The translations under genes were made by a program, and so were the position numbers. A DNA stretch of 64,000 nucleotides from Winogradskyella echinorum (GTDB taxonomy: Bacteria > Bacteroidota > Bacteroidia > Flavobacteriales > Flavobacteriaceae), in NCBI RefSeq assembly GCF_014297365.1, contig NZ_JACOQD010000002.1:62001-126000 (forward strand), given 5' to 3'. The notes beneath the pieces were generated by a model. That model was given only the letters and a program-made list of their open reading frames with translations. It was not told where the DNA came from and ran no database searches. This document shows positions 18,727 to 28,279 of the stretch, one piece after another (within the stretch, counting starts at the first letter, position 1; every line of letters starts with the position of its first letter).

Positions 18727-19650
18727 CTATAAATTATACCTTAATTTTAGTTTATTATAGACTTGCTTGGACACTCTTTCATGGCCATAACATGTCCAAT
18801 GTGGATCATGATCAAACGACCAGTTTTTATCATTAGATGGATCAAGTAGTATTGTATTAAACCCTAAAGATTTAAAAATGTTAATTATATTATGATCACT
18901 ATTTGGTTTAAATACAAAGACTTTATCATCTATACGATAGTTGTTTTTTATGTAATTAATGAGCACCCTGACTTTGGTTTCGTTAGTTTTAAATTTGCTG
19001 ATTTCTATTTTAACCTTTTTAGAATCTTCTTGAGTTTCATTACTTAAATTAATAGGAAACCTATTATATAAGTAATACAATAGTTTACAAGAGTATAATA
19101 CTTTTTTTAAACCAGGTGATTTCATTTTGCCTTGTACTATTTCTTCCGTATTAGTATTTAACTGAGTTATATCAGTTAAACTTTTTATTTCTTTAATACT
19201 TTCATATATATCACCGTCACCTGTATGAATTAGGGTTAAAACAGGTTTTAAGGTATCCATTTGTTTGCTAATTTCCATAGACTCAATTAAAGTAACACCA
19301 GATCTTGCTGCTTCAAAAAAGTTATGATTTGGCATTTCCTTTTTTAGAAATGAAGATTGATGGCAGTCGTTAGGGTTCATAAAGTTTTCTATATACGAAT
19401 CACCTATAATGGTTATAAGATTGTCATAACTTTCTGGAAGCTCACCAGGCCATCCCATAGAATTTATTTTCCATTTATGGTCTCCACCTTTCCAATATCC
19501 TTCTTGGTTTGGATAATATTTTTGAATACCATCAACATCTATAATTCGTTGAGGAATATCAGAATTTACATGAGTTAAACGCACTACAATTTCACCTATA
19601 CAAATAGTTAATAAAAGAAAGAGGACTATATTTTTAAAGAATTTCTTCAT
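18727..19650 (-). CDS. SGNH-type hydrolase/acetyltransferase partner of the MBOAT protein
   Basis: A 307-residue protein with an uncleaved-looking N-terminal helix (residues ~5-23), so it is probably anchored on the outside of the inner membrane. LITIIGDSYIENF near residue 84 gives the GDS nucleophile, and WSFDHDPHWTCYGHERVS near 284 gives the Asp-x-x-His pair typical of SGNH folds. ARSGVTLIESM resembles the block II glycine region. It is encoded 2 bases downstream of the MBOAT gene. By analogy with the AlgI/AlgJ/AlgX and Pat-type pairs, the MBOAT protein moves acetyl across the membrane and the SGNH protein places it on the polysaccharide. Confidence 0.8.
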   Translation of the reverse strand: MKKFFKNIVLFLLLTICIGEIVVRLTHVNSDIPQRIIDVDGIQKYYPNQEGYWKGGDHKWKINSMGWPGELPESYDNLITIIGDSYIENFMNPNDCHQSSFLKKEMPNHNFFEAARSGVTLIESMEISKQMDTLKPVLTLIHTGDGDIYESIKEIKSLTDITQLNTNTEEIVQGKMKSPGLKKVLYSCKLLYYLYNRFPINLSNETQEDSKKVKIEISKFKTNETKVRVLINYIKNNYRIDDKVFVFKPNSDHNIINIFKSLGFNTILLDPSNDKNWSFDHDPHWTCYGHERVSKQVYNKLKLRYNL

Positions 19651-19652
19651 AA

Positions 19653-21086
19653 TTAAAACTGGAAGTATATGAATTGTTGTTCTTCACCAGTAAAGCTAAA
19701 CATTAAGATAATTAATGTAATATAGAAAGCCCATCGTATAGGTCGTTTTATAAAGTCGATTTTTTCTATGGCATATTCGCCACTTCTTCCAAACCATTCG
19801 GTTATAATAAAGAATAGAACTAATAAAAGTATTGTACTTGGAAATATTTCTACTTTATAAAATAATGAAGAGGTTAGCAAATTTTGCAAATAAGAAATAG
19901 CATGCGAAACACTATCAGCTCTAAAAAACACCCATGCTAATAATGTTAGAAAAAATGTTAAAGTCATTTGAGCAAATTCTTTTATACTTGGAAGGTATTT
20001 ACCCTCAGCGACTAAATCTGTGTTTTTTCTATTTTTATTAGTTAATAATAACGGTAAAAAATACAATGCATTAAGGGCACCCCATATTATAAAGGTCCAA
20101 TTTGCACCATGCCAAAAACCACTCACAACAAAAATTATAAATGTATTTCTAACTTTCATTTTTGTACCCCCTCTACTACCTCCAAGTGGAATATAAAGAT
20201 AGTCTCTAAACCACGTAGATAGCGAGATGTGCCATCGCCTCCAAAACTCTGCTATATCCCTTGAGAAGTAAGGGAATGCAAAATTTCGTTTTAAATTAAA
20301 ACCAAATAATCTAGAAATTCCAATTGCAATATCAGAATAACCAGAAAAGTCACCATAAATCTGAAATGCAAAGAAAAATGCACCTAATAAAAGCGTACTA
20401 CCGTTATATTCTGTATGATTATTAAATATAATATTGGCGTATTTTGCACAATTATCGGCAATTACTATTTTTTTAAATAATCCCCAAAGCACTTGGCGTA
20501 AGCCATCAACTGCATTGGCGTAATTAAATGAACGTTCTTTAGAAAACTGTGGTAATAAATTGGTTGCTCTTTCTATAGGACCAGCTACTAATTGAGGGAA
20601 AAAGCTAACAAAAGCCATAAAACCAACAAAATCTTTGGTAGGCTTTAATTTTTTATTGTAAACATCTATTGTGTAGCTTAAAGTCTGAAACGTATAAAAA
20701 CTAATTCCAACAGGTAGAATAATATTTAGCGTATTGATATTTAGTTCTTTACCAAAAAACGTAAAAGAATCAACTAAACTATCAATAAAGAAATTGTAAT
20801 ATTTAAAGAACCCTAAAAAGCCAAGATTAACACCAATACTGATCCATAGTAAGACCTTTCTTTTAGATAGTTTTTCTGTTTTATTTAAATATATACCAAT
20901 AGTATAGTCAACTAAAGTACTAAACAGTATTAAAGATAAGAATCTCCAGTCCCACCAACCATAAAACACATAACTGGCAATAGCAATTAAAAAGTTTTGT
21001 TCTTTAATGCGTTTACTGCCAATAAGCCAGTATAATCCGAATACAATCGGAAGAAATACAAAGAAATCTATGGAGTTAAAAAACAT
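19653..21086 (-). CDS. MBOAT family O-acyltransferase (AlgI-like)
   Basis: A 477-residue multi-pass membrane protein with about ten hydrophobic segments. The AlgI group is shown by GPIERATNLLPQF, EFWRRWHISLSTWFRDYLYI and VSGFWHGANWTFIIWG, in which the histidine near residue 325 is the conserved catalytic one. It transfers acetyl groups from a cytoplasmic donor across the inner membrane to polysaccharide. The SGNH gene 2 bases downstream is its likely partner. A 216-base gap lies upstream and contains TAATTTTG on the minus strand (21166-21173), a possible -7 box without a well-placed -33 element, so a sub-operon could start here. Confidence 0.92.
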   Translation of the reverse strand: MFFNSIDFFVFLPIVFGLYWLIGSKRIKEQNFLIAIASYVFYGWWDWRFLSLILFSTLVDYTIGIYLNKTEKLSKRKVLLWISIGVNLGFLGFFKYYNFFIDSLVDSFTFFGKELNINTLNIILPVGISFYTFQTLSYTIDVYNKKLKPTKDFVGFMAFVSFFPQLVAGPIERATNLLPQFSKERSFNYANAVDGLRQVLWGLFKKIVIADNCAKYANIIFNNHTEYNGSTLLLGAFFFAFQIYGDFSGYSDIAIGISRLFGFNLKRNFAFPYFSRDIAEFWRRWHISLSTWFRDYLYIPLGGSRGGTKMKVRNTFIIFVVSGFWHGANWTFIIWGALNALYFLPLLLTNKNRKNTDLVAEGKYLPSIKEFAQMTLTFFLTLLAWVFFRADSVSHAISYLQNLLTSSLFYKVEIFPSTILLLVLFFIITEWFGRSGEYAIEKIDFIKRPIRWAFYITLIILMFSFTGEEQQFIYFQF

Positions 21087-21302
21087 ATTAGGTTAACAAT
21101 TTGGGTCTTAGTTTTAATTCCTTAAAACTTCGAGCGGTAAATATGTTATAACTAATTGTAATAATCAAAATTATTCTATGAATTGTATTATAATAACCTC
21201 AACTAACATTATATATTAACTTCTTTTTACGAAAATCATCTGATAATCAACGCAATAAATTTATGCAATTATAGGGTATTTATTTTTGAATAAAGAGGGT
21301 GC

Positions 21303-22820
21303 TTATTCTTTAGTTATAAACAACTCATTTTCGGTTGTGTAGATATAATTCTTGTATAGAGCATCTTTGTTATTTGGTCGATAAGGATTTTTCAATAAAA
21401 ATTCTCTCAATCTATTATTAAAAGAATAGTCTTTTAGCTTATAAGATTTATTATTAATATTTTTTTCTATTTGTAATGATATTTTTTGATTAGACTGATC
21501 ACCTATAACAGTCCAGCCGATAGTTTCATTTGCAATTTTATAATCTGAAGTTTCAATTGGTAGTTTATCTTCTTGCGCATTAAATAATGGAATATACTTG
21601 TCTACATAAAATGCTACAATTAAAGACCGCAATGACCATAAGCAGCTACCAGCTCCGCTGTAACCGTCTAAAAGTCTATGATCATCATTATAATAGCCTT
21701 GAGTTAGTTTTCCTTTTTGTAATGCGTTATTTTTAACAAAATGAGCCCATGTTAAGTCTAAGGTTCTTAATGCAGTTCCTGCTGAAATTTCTTCAGGGGC
21801 AATTAATGCGGAAGTAACAATAGGAGCAGGTGCAGCTAATCTATAACAAACACTTCTTCCCATTATAGGAAAACCATTTTCACTAAAAAGATGCTTGTAG
21901 AATTTCACGAATTCAGAATGGCTTTGTCTTATAAATTCTCTGTCGAATGTTGGGTCTATTTGGTCTAGCCAAAATAGGCTGTAGTGTATAGACCATGCGT
22001 TATAATAGTCAATTCCTTTTGGAGGATCATCAAACCAGCCTTCGCCTAAGTAATGTTTGCTTTTGTATTTTTTATACAAATTATTAATAAAATTAATATT
22101 GTTTTCATCCGAATATCCTAAAGCTTCTAATGCTTTAACTATTGTAATAGGGAAGAGGTTCCAATTATTGTCAACAATTTTTTTATTGACACTTAGGTTT
22201 AACCACTTTACAATTCTATCTTTTTCTGATGTCGTTAATGTACTCCATATTTGGTCTTTAGATATCCATAAAGCTAAAGCAATATCAGCAGCTTCTACAA
22301 TACGTTGATTTTTATCTTTAACATCACCCCAATATTCGCTATGCTTAGGATTTGTTCCATTTAATAAGCCTCTTTTTATTGTTTTAGTGATACTGTAGGT
22401 TTCATCATTTAAGACTAAAGTTTCAGAATGATTTGAGGATAACCATGCTGCTGCTAAAGGAAAAAATCTAGCAAATCCTTCAATACCGTTTATTGTTCTT
22501 CCTCTAGAACTAATTTCCCCTGGATAATAGATAAAAGCCCCTTCTGGCGATTGGTATTTTACATTTCCATAAGCAAAATATTTAAACAATTGCTCGTAAC
22601 GGTTAGTTGTAATTTGATTTTCTTTATCTAAAAATGTTTCTTTGATGGATAAATCAATTTTTTCATAATTGTCATATGGTTCAACTTTATCAGACCAACC
22701 ATCTGCTGCAATTGTTGACACCTTGTATTTGTAAACTACAAACAAAGCAAGAAGTGCAATAATACAAACTACTAGTATCTTCTTTTTGTTATTTTTAATA
22801 AAAAGGAATAGCTTTTTCAT
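21303..22820 (-). CDS. DUF2264 domain protein, membrane-anchored
   Basis: A 505-residue protein with a positively charged N-terminus (MKKLFLFIKNNKKKI), one membrane helix (residues ~14-32) and a DUF2264 domain. Recognisable stretches are SRGRTINGIEGFARFFPLAA, NWNLFPITIVKALEALG, EGWFDDPPKGIDYYNAWSIH and DGYSGAGSCLWSLRSLI. The family is predicted to be an all-alpha toroid related to glycoside hydrolase or lyase folds; its reaction is not established. A periplasmic anchored enzyme in a Wzy-type locus suggests trimming, clearing misplaced polymer or controlling chain length. It is 3 bases downstream of the polymerase gene, a close link to polymerisation. Confidence 0.82.
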   Translation of the reverse strand: MKKLFLFIKNNKKKILVVCIIALLALFVVYKYKVSTIAADGWSDKVEPYDNYEKIDLSIKETFLDKENQITTNRYEQLFKYFAYGNVKYQSPEGAFIYYPGEISSRGRTINGIEGFARFFPLAAAWLSSNHSETLVLNDETYSITKTIKRGLLNGTNPKHSEYWGDVKDKNQRIVEAADIALALWISKDQIWSTLTTSEKDRIVKWLNLSVNKKIVDNNWNLFPITIVKALEALGYSDENNINFINNLYKKYKSKHYLGEGWFDDPPKGIDYYNAWSIHYSLFWLDQIDPTFDREFIRQSHSEFVKFYKHLFSENGFPIMGRSVCYRLAAPAPIVTSALIAPEEISAGTALRTLDLTWAHFVKNNALQKGKLTQGYYNDDHRLLDGYSGAGSCLWSLRSLIVAFYVDKYIPLFNAQEDKLPIETSDYKIANETIGWTVIGDQSNQKISLQIEKNINNKSYKLKDYSFNNRLREFLLKNPYRPNNKDALYKNYIYTTENELFITKE

Positions 22821-22823
22821 ATT

Positions 22824-24041
22824 CTATTTATCTGGTTTTTTGAAAAAATCTAGATGACCTTCATTTATTCTATTATTATCTATCATATATCCTATGAAAA
22901 CAAATAATACTATTAAATAGGGTTGATTGATTACACTTTGCAAGCTTACCATAAAAATGTAAAGCACAATTAAAATAGCCATTGCAAAAAACCGAAGATG
23001 TTTCTCTAAAGTGAAGGTTTTAAAGAAATAGTAAAATAAAATAAAAAGAAATAATATAAAAGTAAAAATACCGGCATCCACCCATATACCAACATATGTG
23101 TTATGACCTCTCATATATCCCGAAAACTCAACACCGTTACCTAAAATTGGATTTTCATAAATATATTGAATCACATTTTGTACCAAATCACCTCTTCCAG
23201 AATTATCCACCTTATCTAAATTTAAGGTTAATACATTAATGATATTATCAATTTTTACAATTTGTGCTTTAGATAAATCTAAATTTTTTGTCTCGGATTT
23301 CAGTGCAAAAATCCCTACATAAAAGACTGCAATTAAGACACCAAGAAGTATAAGTCTTATACCCGTAAAGAACTTATAATTAGTAATAAAAAATACGATT
23401 GTAAAAACAAATAGTCCGGTAGTAGAGAAGGTTAAAAATACACTATAGAATAAGAGTAGTAAGATTAAAATTTTAGTAACTTTAGTAATAAAGTTCCATG
23501 GTATAAAGAATTTATCAAATAATATATAAGCAATTATACTTGCTAATGCTGCATTATTTGCATCACCATAAAGTCCTTCAGCACGATCTAATTCGCGGGC
23601 ATAAACACCACCAGAACCGAGACTATAGTTAAGTTTAATTAAAATAACAGTAATAATTGCAGATACAACAAACGAAAATGTAATGACTTTAAAAAACATT
23701 TCAAATTGCTCTCTGTTACTCAATAGAAAATAAAAACCTACGAAATAAATGAGAGGTATAAGTGATGCTGCTAGAGATGGTTGAAATCCACTTAATCCTG
23801 TGGCAAGAATTCCAAAACAATAATATATAAGATAATATACAAACCATAATCTGTTTGTAGTAGAAGTTGTCTCGATATTTTTTCTAAATAAAAATAGGCC
23901 TGCTACTATGAGTCCAAGATTTGCATATGCAAAAAGTTGAGACATTGTTTCACCTCCTATTTTATATACAACGCCTTGAAGCTGTAAGCAACTACTAAAT
24001 AGTGGCCAATAAAAACATATGAAAACAATAAGTTTATTCAT
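22824..24041 (-). CDS. O-antigen ligase/polymerase (Wzy-like) membrane protein
   Basis: A 405-residue protein with about ten hydrophobic segments and a large periplasmic loop before the last helices. The loop holds NPILGNGVEFSGYMRGHNTY followed by VGIWVDAG, which matches the Wzy_C/WaaL pattern of Gly and His-Asn before a helix. It most likely polymerises the lipid-linked repeat units in the periplasm. The first 8 bases of its frame overlap the end of the upstream GT4 gene. As usual for Wzy proteins, overall conservation is low and the call rests on topology, this motif and position beside wzx. Confidence 0.82.
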   Translation of the reverse strand: MNKLIVFICFYWPLFSSCLQLQGVVYKIGGETMSQLFAYANLGLIVAGLFLFRKNIETTSTTNRLWFVYYLIYYCFGILATGLSGFQPSLAASLIPLIYFVGFYFLLSNREQFEMFFKVITFSFVVSAIITVILIKLNYSLGSGGVYARELDRAEGLYGDANNAALASIIAYILFDKFFIPWNFITKVTKILILLLLFYSVFLTFSTTGLFVFTIVFFITNYKFFTGIRLILLGVLIAVFYVGIFALKSETKNLDLSKAQIVKIDNIINVLTLNLDKVDNSGRGDLVQNVIQYIYENPILGNGVEFSGYMRGHNTYVGIWVDAGIFTFILFLFILFYYFFKTFTLEKHLRFFAMAILIVLYIFMVSLQSVINQPYLIVLFVFIGYMIDNNRINEGHLDFFKKPDK

Positions 24042-25128
24042 TTGTATTAACTATACTATTAAATAAAGCCTCATAACGCTTTGTGATTTCAGAGATATGG
24101 TATTTATCTAATGACTTTATTCCTTCATTAGAAAGTCTTTTTCTTAAATCCTCATTTTCTATAAGCTTTCTTAAACCATTTTGCATTTGAGGTATGTTTT
24201 GGTCTTCTATAAGTAAACCATTTACATTATCTTCAATAATATCTGAAGGTCCTGTTTTACAATTGTAAGAAATACATGCCATTCCTTGCGACATCGCTTC
24301 TAGTAAAACCATTGGTAATCCTTCAAAACGAGATGATAATATAAAAATAGAAGATTCATTCATTACTTCGGCAATATTATTAATAAAGCCTGTAAAAATA
24401 ACCTTATCCTCAATTTCATTTTCAATGGCTAGTTTCTTTAAATATGCTAATCCTTCATCACCAGCTCCAGCAATTTTTAATTTCCAATCCGGATATGTTT
24501 TAACTATAGGAGCTATAAGTTTTATTAAATTATCAAACCCTTTGTGATTGTAGCGGTTTAAATGGCCTGCGGCCAAAATGATCTTTTCTCTTTCATGAGA
24601 GTTTGTTTCAATTGCTTTAAAACTGCAAGGGTTTGGCATAACATATACTTTAGAACCGTAACTTTCGTAATATTCTATGTCAAAAGATGTCAATACAGTA
24701 ATAATATCCGCCTTTTTATAAATATGTTTTTTTGTGAAATTGGTAATCCGTTCGCGACCTTGCATAAATCTTAAATGAGAATTATGCTCTTGAGCGATGA
24801 TTTTTATTGAAAATAATTTAGCAACTATAATAGCTATTAAGTTAGTTAAAGTTACAAAGGACACAATGATATCTGGTCTATTGTTTTTGTTTTTGTAATG
24901 CCTGCTTAAGTTAATAATACTTCTAATAGTATGGCTAGGAATATAGTTAGTTTGTTTTAATTTTATTCGCTTTACATTAGGGTTGAGTTCATAACCTCCT
25001 TTTCCTTCAAAAAGTGAAATAACAGAAATCTCATTATTTGGATTTTTTGCCAAGCTATTTACCATAAGCGCTAAAACGCGTTCTGCTCCGCCACCTCCTA
25101 AAGATGATATAATAAAATCTACTTTCAT
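24034..25128 (-). CDS. Glycosyltransferase family 4
   Basis: A 364-residue GT-B enzyme. SSLGGGGAERVLALMVNSLA near residues 8-27 is the acceptor-side glycine loop, AAGHLNRYNHKGFDNLIKL opens the donor domain, and FILSSRFEGLPMVLLEAMSQ followed by GMA carries the EX7E pair. The last part, YHISEITKRYEALF, is the normal C-terminal crossing helix. It overlaps the flippase gene by 4 bases (ATGA) and the polymerase gene by 8, so the three are translationally coupled. Substrates are unknown. Confidence 0.88.
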   Translation of the reverse strand: MKVDFIISSLGGGGAERVLALMVNSLAKNPNNEISVISLFEGKGGYELNPNVKRIKLKQTNYIPSHTIRSIINLSRHYKNKNNRPDIIVSFVTLTNLIAIIVAKLFSIKIIAQEHNSHLRFMQGRERITNFTKKHIYKKADIITVLTSFDIEYYESYGSKVYVMPNPCSFKAIETNSHEREKIILAAGHLNRYNHKGFDNLIKLIAPIVKTYPDWKLKIAGAGDEGLAYLKKLAIENEIEDKVIFTGFINNIAEVMNESSIFILSSRFEGLPMVLLEAMSQGMACISYNCKTGPSDIIEDNVNGLLIEDQNIPQMQNGLRKLIENEDLRKRLSNEGIKSLDKYHISEITKRYEALFNSIVNTNE

Positions 25129-26657
25129 TTTTTTAGTTTTATTAGTCCTAATAATCTTTTAGTAACATTCCTAAAGCCTACACTTGTAAAATAAATTATT
25201 GGCGTGTAGATGATAACAACAAGTATTAATATTTTTATTGAATAAAGGACTAAATTCAATAGATTGACTTCTCCTAAGTCAATATATTTATGTAATTCGT
25301 AGCAAATATAATATGGCAATATAAATGACAATATCAAAAGCAAAAAGCCTTTCCAATAGTCCCATATACTTGATTTAAAGCCATGTTTATATAAATAGTA
25401 AGGTCTCCACATAAGTATAACGATTGAAAAGGCTATGGTTGTACCCATTAATATACCTGCTAAATCAAAATACTGTAGTAAAATCATAGATGCAGTTAGA
25501 TTTATTACACTTTGAACAACTGGTGCCCAAACATCTTGATAAAGACCATAGGCATCTTTAAAATGATCTACAGGTATTCTAATCTGCATAATAAACATGT
25601 TTAAGAGAAATAATAAAAGAACATATTTACTTAAAATATATTTTTCACCTAGCCACACTAAAATAAAGGGTTCGGTAACAAAATAGAGAACTATTACAGA
25701 TACACCTCCAATATAAAAGCGTAGTGCCATCATCTCCCAAAATACTTTATGAGTATTTTCTTTATTATTCTCAGCGACGAGATTACCTATGCCTGCAGCT
25801 GTACCAGCAAAAGCTGTGTTAACAAACTGTAATAATCTACTAAAAAGCATCTCATAATTAGCAAAAAATGCAACACTCTCAACACTTATAAAACTGAAAA
25901 TCAGTATTTTATCAGTACCGCCTGTAACAAAAGCTCCTAATTTATGAAATGAAATTTGTTTAACTTTCTTTATAATTTCAGGATTGGTCTTAAGTATTGA
26001 GTTAGTAGTTTTTTGATTAAGGTGTAACCACGGATAAATTTGTTTTACTTTTTTTCTAAGAATAAAACTATTAACTATGTAATAGAGCAATTCTAATGTA
26101 ATCCAACCATAAATACTTTGATAGTAATAAACAACAATACACTGTATAAGAATTTTAACGAGATTAATGGATTGTGAATTAGAGGTAATCACATAATCTT
26201 TTTGATCTGCTTGGAGTAGTATAATGTGAAAATTAAAGAAAAAGTTTAAGCACATTCCAAATAAAAATGTGTAAAAGGTATAATATACAATGGATAACGG
26301 AGCTTGAAGGGTATCAAAAATTATAGGAAAAAATGCAGATATTATAAGTCCGCCAACTAAAATGAACAATCCTATTTTCTTATAGAGATGACCAAATAAG
26401 CTAATAAGCTCATTAATACGTCCGTGGTCTTTATTAAAAATTGGTTTATATAAGCTAAAACCAACTGCCGCACCAATTCCTAATTCAGCTAAATTTAAAA
26501 AACTTAAAAAACTCCTAAGTGTACCAGAAAGTCCCATAAATTCATCACCTAAATTATCTAAAAATAATTTTCTTGAAACAAATTGTAGAACTAAAAAGAT
26601 AACATAAAAGAACATGCTAAATTTCATGTTCTTTATTGCATGACTTACTCTAGACAT
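25125..26657 (-). CDS. Wzx-type lipid-linked oligosaccharide flippase
   Basis: A 510-residue multi-pass membrane protein with about 12-14 hydrophobic segments in the polysaccharide-transporter/MOP pattern. SLYKPIFNKDHGRINELISL and the late stretch NLTASMILLQYFDLAGILMG followed by TTIAF match the flavobacterial and streptococcal (CpsJ/EpsK-like) Wzx group. It would flip undecaprenyl-linked repeat units to the periplasmic face for the Wzy-like polymerase. It overlaps the GT2 gene at its start by 8 bases and the GT4 gene at its end by 4 bases. Confidence 0.88.
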   Translation of the reverse strand: MSRVSHAIKNMKFSMFFYVIFLVLQFVSRKLFLDNLGDEFMGLSGTLRSFLSFLNLAELGIGAAVGFSLYKPIFNKDHGRINELISLFGHLYKKIGLFILVGGLIISAFFPIIFDTLQAPLSIVYYTFYTFLFGMCLNFFFNFHIILLQADQKDYVITSNSQSINLVKILIQCIVVYYYQSIYGWITLELLYYIVNSFILRKKVKQIYPWLHLNQKTTNSILKTNPEIIKKVKQISFHKLGAFVTGGTDKILIFSFISVESVAFFANYEMLFSRLLQFVNTAFAGTAAGIGNLVAENNKENTHKVFWEMMALRFYIGGVSVIVLYFVTEPFILVWLGEKYILSKYVLLLFLLNMFIMQIRIPVDHFKDAYGLYQDVWAPVVQSVINLTASMILLQYFDLAGILMGTTIAFSIVILMWRPYYLYKHGFKSSIWDYWKGFLLLILSFILPYYICYELHKYIDLGEVNLLNLVLYSIKILILVVIIYTPIIYFTSVGFRNVTKRLLGLIKLKK

Positions 26658-27639
26658 TTCTAAATTTTTGAGAGATTTTAGACTGAAGTTTAATTCTTTT
26701 TTTATTACTAAAAAGGAATAATTTATAAAGTGCAGGTGGTAAAATAACTATTAAGTAACTGTAAAAATTAAAGTTTTTGTTATTATGATATTTTTTTATT
26801 GTATTTCTAATATTTCTTCGATGTACGCCATCTTTATCTAAATCTACATTAAAATATAAGGCGTCATAATGATATGTTAAGAATTCAAACATATATTGTT
26901 TTGCTAGTTCTTGGACATCATTATTATATTGAGTTGTATTCTTAACTACATATTCTCCAGCACCTATAGAGTTTAATTTTTTAATTGAATAATCACTTCT
27001 AATTACGCTGGTAGGATTTTGAACATTATATACATAATGCTCATTCTCAAAAAAGCCGATTTGAGAAACTTCATTTATAATGTCTAATGTGTAATAAACA
27101 TCTTGATGTAAAATACCTTCGATAAAAAATCGGTCTTGAATGATAGAACGATGATATATACGTCTCCATACAGCAAAACGTTTGTTTTTAATAATTCTCT
27201 TTAGCGCTGTGTTTTTATCTTCAATTTTAGCTAGAATGGTATTGTTATTATGAGAGTTGTCCTTTACTAAATGATTGTGTACAGAACTAGTTTCAATAAC
27301 CTTTAAATTATTTTTTAGTGCAAAATCAATAAGCTGCTCAAACATTTCGGGTTTAACCCAGTCATCACTATCTACAAATCCTATAAAATCACCCTTGCTT
27401 TTCTTTAAACCATAATTTCTAGCAATACTTGAGCCACCATTTTCAATATGATAAACTTTTATACGATCATCTTTTAATGCATATTTATCGCAAATAGCAC
27501 CGCTATTATCCTTAGAGCCATCATTTACTAAAATTATTTCAAGGTTTTTATAGGTTTGATTAATAAGAGACTCAATGCAACGATCTAAATAGGTCTCAAC
27601 ATTATAAACAGGAATAATAATTGAAATTAAAATGTTCAT
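26650..27639 (-). CDS. Glycosyltransferase family 2, first gene of the polysaccharide locus
   Basis: A 329-residue inverting GT-A transferase. IIPVYNVETYLDRCIESLIN opens the nucleotide-binding fold, EIILVNDGSKDNSGAICDKY contains the first acidic pair, GGSSIARNYGLKKSKGDFIG is the standard middle block and FVDSDDWVKPEMF supplies the DXD metal site. The C-terminal third (about 230-329) is the variable acceptor part. It is the promoter-proximal gene of the minus-strand locus and faces the 640-base divergent spacer. Sugar specificity is unknown. Confidence 0.9.
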   Translation of the reverse strand: MNILISIIIPVYNVETYLDRCIESLINQTYKNLEIILVNDGSKDNSGAICDKYALKDDRIKVYHIENGGSSIARNYGLKKSKGDFIGFVDSDDWVKPEMFEQLIDFALKNNLKVIETSSVHNHLVKDNSHNNNTILAKIEDKNTALKRIIKNKRFAVWRRIYHRSIIQDRFFIEGILHQDVYYTLDIINEVSQIGFFENEHYVYNVQNPTSVIRSDYSIKKLNSIGAGEYVVKNTTQYNNDVQELAKQYMFEFLTYHYDALYFNVDLDKDGVHRRNIRNTIKKYHNNKNFNFYSYLIVILPPALYKLFLFSNKKRIKLQSKISQKFRNV

Positions 27640-28279
27640 TTTCTCGATTTGGGTTTAGATAGTTTTATAGAATTTAGTGTTTATGTTAAAAACGACTATA
27701 CTTCCATACAAATTTAGTCTAATGATTTTTTAGAAATTATTTGCTTGATACTATCAATTTTAGCAAATATTAATATTTTTTTTAACGATAAATAATAATC
27801 ATGGCAAATAAAGGTTTTTTACGATTAAATTCATGGTTAGTTCTAATAAATTCTAAAAGTATCGATGAAATACAACTTAAATATTCACTTTACATTTCTA
27901 AATCCTTATTTAATTTATTTTTTCAATAATAAAGTTGAAATATACTCTGCACATTTAGCTATAAAAAATGTAGTATTTTACTGTGATAAGTTAAAAATAA
28001 AATAGAATAATCCATTTTATAGTTTTATCCGTAATTAACTGTAATTGTCTGTTTGTCTAAGTTTTTAGTAGTTTGTAGATAACTTTTTTTTAAAACTCTT
28101 AAACTATTTGCTTTTTTATATATTTTTACAGTACACAGTATTAAAAGTAATTTCTTACAAAAAACATACAATTAGTCGAATAATAATGGTTTTAAACTTG
28201 TATTTACAAATATATTTTTAGATTTAAATCCCAAATGATAACAGAGTAATCCCTTAGAACTCGTAATTTTAACCCTTTT
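27640..28279. other. 640-base AT-rich divergent intergenic region
   Basis: This spacer separates the start of the polysaccharide locus (minus) from the giant exoprotein gene (plus). I see no convincing gene in it. On the minus strand TAAATTTG (27709-27716) is a candidate -7 box for the polysaccharide locus. On the plus strand no good TAnnTTTG box was found near 28280; TAAACTTG at 28193-28200 misses one base. Long A/T tracts throughout suggest a curved or regulator-bound region. Both units may be controlled from here, which is inference. Confidence 0.5.
27709..27716 (-). promoter_or_regulatory. Candidate -7 box (TAAATTTG) for the polysaccharide locus
   Basis: Read on the minus strand, TAAATTTG fits TAnnTTTG and would start transcription near 27702, about 63 bases before the GT2 start codon. 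No TTTG lies 17-23 bases upstream, so only half of the flavobacterial promoter is present. Confidence 0.33.

Noticed and set aside
27801-27929. A 42-codon frame starting MANKGFLRLNSW in the divergent spacer
   Set aside because: No promoter, no signal, low-complexity Leu/Ser/Phe ending and no recognisable family; expected by chance in AT-rich DNA.
28193-28200. TAAACTTG as a -7 box for the giant exoprotein gene
   Set aside because: One mismatch to TAnnTTTG and no TTTG 17-23 bases upstream; too weak in AT-rich sequence.
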